5,020 nucleotides of DNA, taken from positions 1-5,020 of the forward strand of contig JALSQP010000016.1 in NCBI GenBank assembly GCA_026985375.1, given 5' to 3'. The position numbers were made by a program, and so were the translations under genes. Positions 4,217 through 5,020 of the stretch are shown in pieces. Source of the stretch: Desulfurococcales archaeon (lineage in GTDB: Archaea; Thermoproteota; Thermoprotei_A; Sulfolobales; Desulfurococcaceae). Every line of letters begins with the position of its first letter. The stretch's first letter is position 1. The notes beneath the pieces were generated by a model. The model was not told the origin of the DNA, searched no databases, and was given only the letters and a program-made list of their open reading frames with translations.

Positions 4217-5020
4217 TTGCTCATAAACGACATGCTCTCAAATATCAGAAACAAGATCGATCCATGGCTAGCCTATGATTCTCTGAAAAAGATTACATGG
4301 TACCATAGACTACAGGGCTCGTCCGGATTATGGGATGCCGTGAACAGCATTAAGGAAATTCTGTCAGATCATGGAATAGGTTTTAAGGTGATCAAAGTAA
4401 AGCAGGGCGAGAAGCTAGGATTCCTCGAAGCACCTGCTTCCTGGGATCCAGTTGAGGGTTGGATAGAGATTAGGGAAGGAGACGAAGTACTACTTAAAAT
4501 AGACATGCATGAACACCCAACTCTTATTTCAGCCCATAGCCCTGGAGGAGAAGGAGAGGCCAAGCTAAGTATTGAGAAAGAAGGCGAAGAAGCAATACTT
4601 GGCACAGGACTATTAACATCGTTATTTGAGAAACATAGAGATTCCAGGCTCATAGTGTACTATACGAGGTCTAGATACGCTGAAGCTGTACCCTACACAG
4701 GTCTCTTCCTAAAGCCTGGAGACACGGAAGGACCAGCTGTAGTAGGTATACCAGCGTCGGCCGCTCTAAAAATATTTGAGAAACTGATTAAGGGCCGCGA
4801 GGTAACCGTCTCCTGGAGTGTTAAAGTTAAATGGCATGACAAGGGCCTCCCTATACTTTACGTTGGCAGCAAGAACCCGAGAATACTCTTCATAGCCCAT
4901 ATATGTCACCCTAAGCCAGGAGCTCATGATAATGGTAGTGGAAGTGCCGCTCTCATATCGATTGCGAAATACCTATCGGAGCGTGATGGAGAAGGCTGGG
5001 CAGTTGTATGGGTACCAGAA
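4217..5020 (+). CDS. M28 / DUF4910-like zinc metallopeptidase (N-terminal part, 3' end outside window)
   Basis: The first 268 residues of an open frame that runs off the right edge. It looks like an M28-clan aminopeptidase-type hydrolase of the DUF4910 sort. The key motif is at residues 228-243: HICHPKPGAHDNGSGS, resembling the HxxHP...NDNxSG signature of that family, with His228 or His231 and Asp238 as likely first metal ligands. Strands ILYVGS and RILFIAH lead into it, and a helix (AALISIAKYLSE) follows, as in M28 folds. Ahead of it are a helical N-terminus (INDMLSNIRNKIDPWLAYDSLKKI pattern, residues 3-27) and a PA-like beta-rich insert at about 75-215 with a PGGEGEAKL stretch. The remaining ligands and the catalytic Glu would lie beyond the window. 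There is no signal peptide, so it is probably cytoplasmic and acts on small peptides or amides. Start is TTG 4217 by SD; ATG 4232 is the alternative. Family calling is fairly sure, substrate is not. Confidence 0.82.
   Translation, partial: MLINDMLSNIRNKIDPWLAYDSLKKITWYHRLQGSSGLWDAVNSIKEILSDHGIGFKVIKVKQGEKLGFLEAPASWDPVEGWIEIREGDEVLLKIDMHEHPTLISAHSPGGEGEAKLSIEKEGEEAILGTGLLTSLFEKHRDSRLIVYYTRSRYAEAVPYTGLFLKPGDTEGPAVVGIPASAALKIFEKLIKGREVTVSWSVKVKWHDKGLPILYVGSKNPRILFIAHICHPKPGAHDNGSGSAALISIAKYLSERDGEGWAVVWVPE

Noticed and set aside
4369..4653. Minus-strand open frame opposite the peptidase gene
   Set aside because: The Ser/Pro-rich translation is the shadow of Gly/Glu-rich peptidase sequence. The plus frame is open for 268 codons with an M28-type motif.
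1..5020. Search for CRISPR repeats, insertion-sequence ends, tRNA/rRNA genes or a defence or toxin-antitoxin cassette
   Set aside because: No regularly spaced repeats, transposase motifs, tRNA-like cloverleaf stretches or nuclease/PIN-domain genes are visible. The window is ordinary chromosomal metabolic sequence.

Overview
The window looks like chromosomal DNA of a hyperthermophilic crenarchaeon (Thermoproteota), most likely of Desulfurococcales type. The evidence is an archaeal-class phosphoglycerate kinase next to an archaeal-class glyceraldehyde-3-phosphate dehydrogenase, heavy use of AGA/AGG for Arg and ATA for Ile, GTG and TTG start codons, Shine-Dalgarno sites of the form GGAGGTGA, TATA-type promoters and very short intergenic gaps. 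The genus is not resolved. No mobile elements, CRISPR arrays, tRNA or rRNA genes are visible.

Layout. Positions 1-340 (+) hold the C-terminal part of pgk, followed at 406-1458 (+) by gap, the two adjacent enzymes of the triose-phosphate segment of glycolysis/gluconeogenesis. A UspA-type nucleotide-binding protein follows at 1499-1924 (+). It converges, with only 6 bases between stop codons, on a minus-strand unit: a beta-hydroxyacid dehydrogenase of the 3-hydroxyisobutyrate/glyoxylate reductase family (1931-2803) preceded by a single-domain metal-binding cupin (2797-3207), the two overlapping or nearly abutting. The cupin appears to have its own promoter and to be translated from a leaderless mRNA. 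Upstream of it lies a small unrecognised helical protein (3282-3524, -). This gene is divergent from an isochorismatase-family hydrolase of the ISOC1/2 type (3609-4166, +), and the two share a compact intergenic region with a symmetric pair of TATA elements. Last is the 5' half of an M28/DUF4910-like metallopeptidase (4217 to the window end, +), cut off by the edge.

How the genes fit together. pgk and gap are a clear metabolic pair, and the Usp gene may be co-transcribed with them. The cupin and reductase are probably one operon, but their substrate cannot be read from sequence. The isochorismatase-like hydrolase and the peptidase have separate promoter-like elements, and no shared pathway is evident. 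I see no convincing new multi-gene system. The points most worth a second look are start-site decisions backed by promoter/SD geometry, a palindrome upstream of the cupin promoter, the symmetric divergent promoter, the overlapping convergent ends, and the small unrecognised protein.
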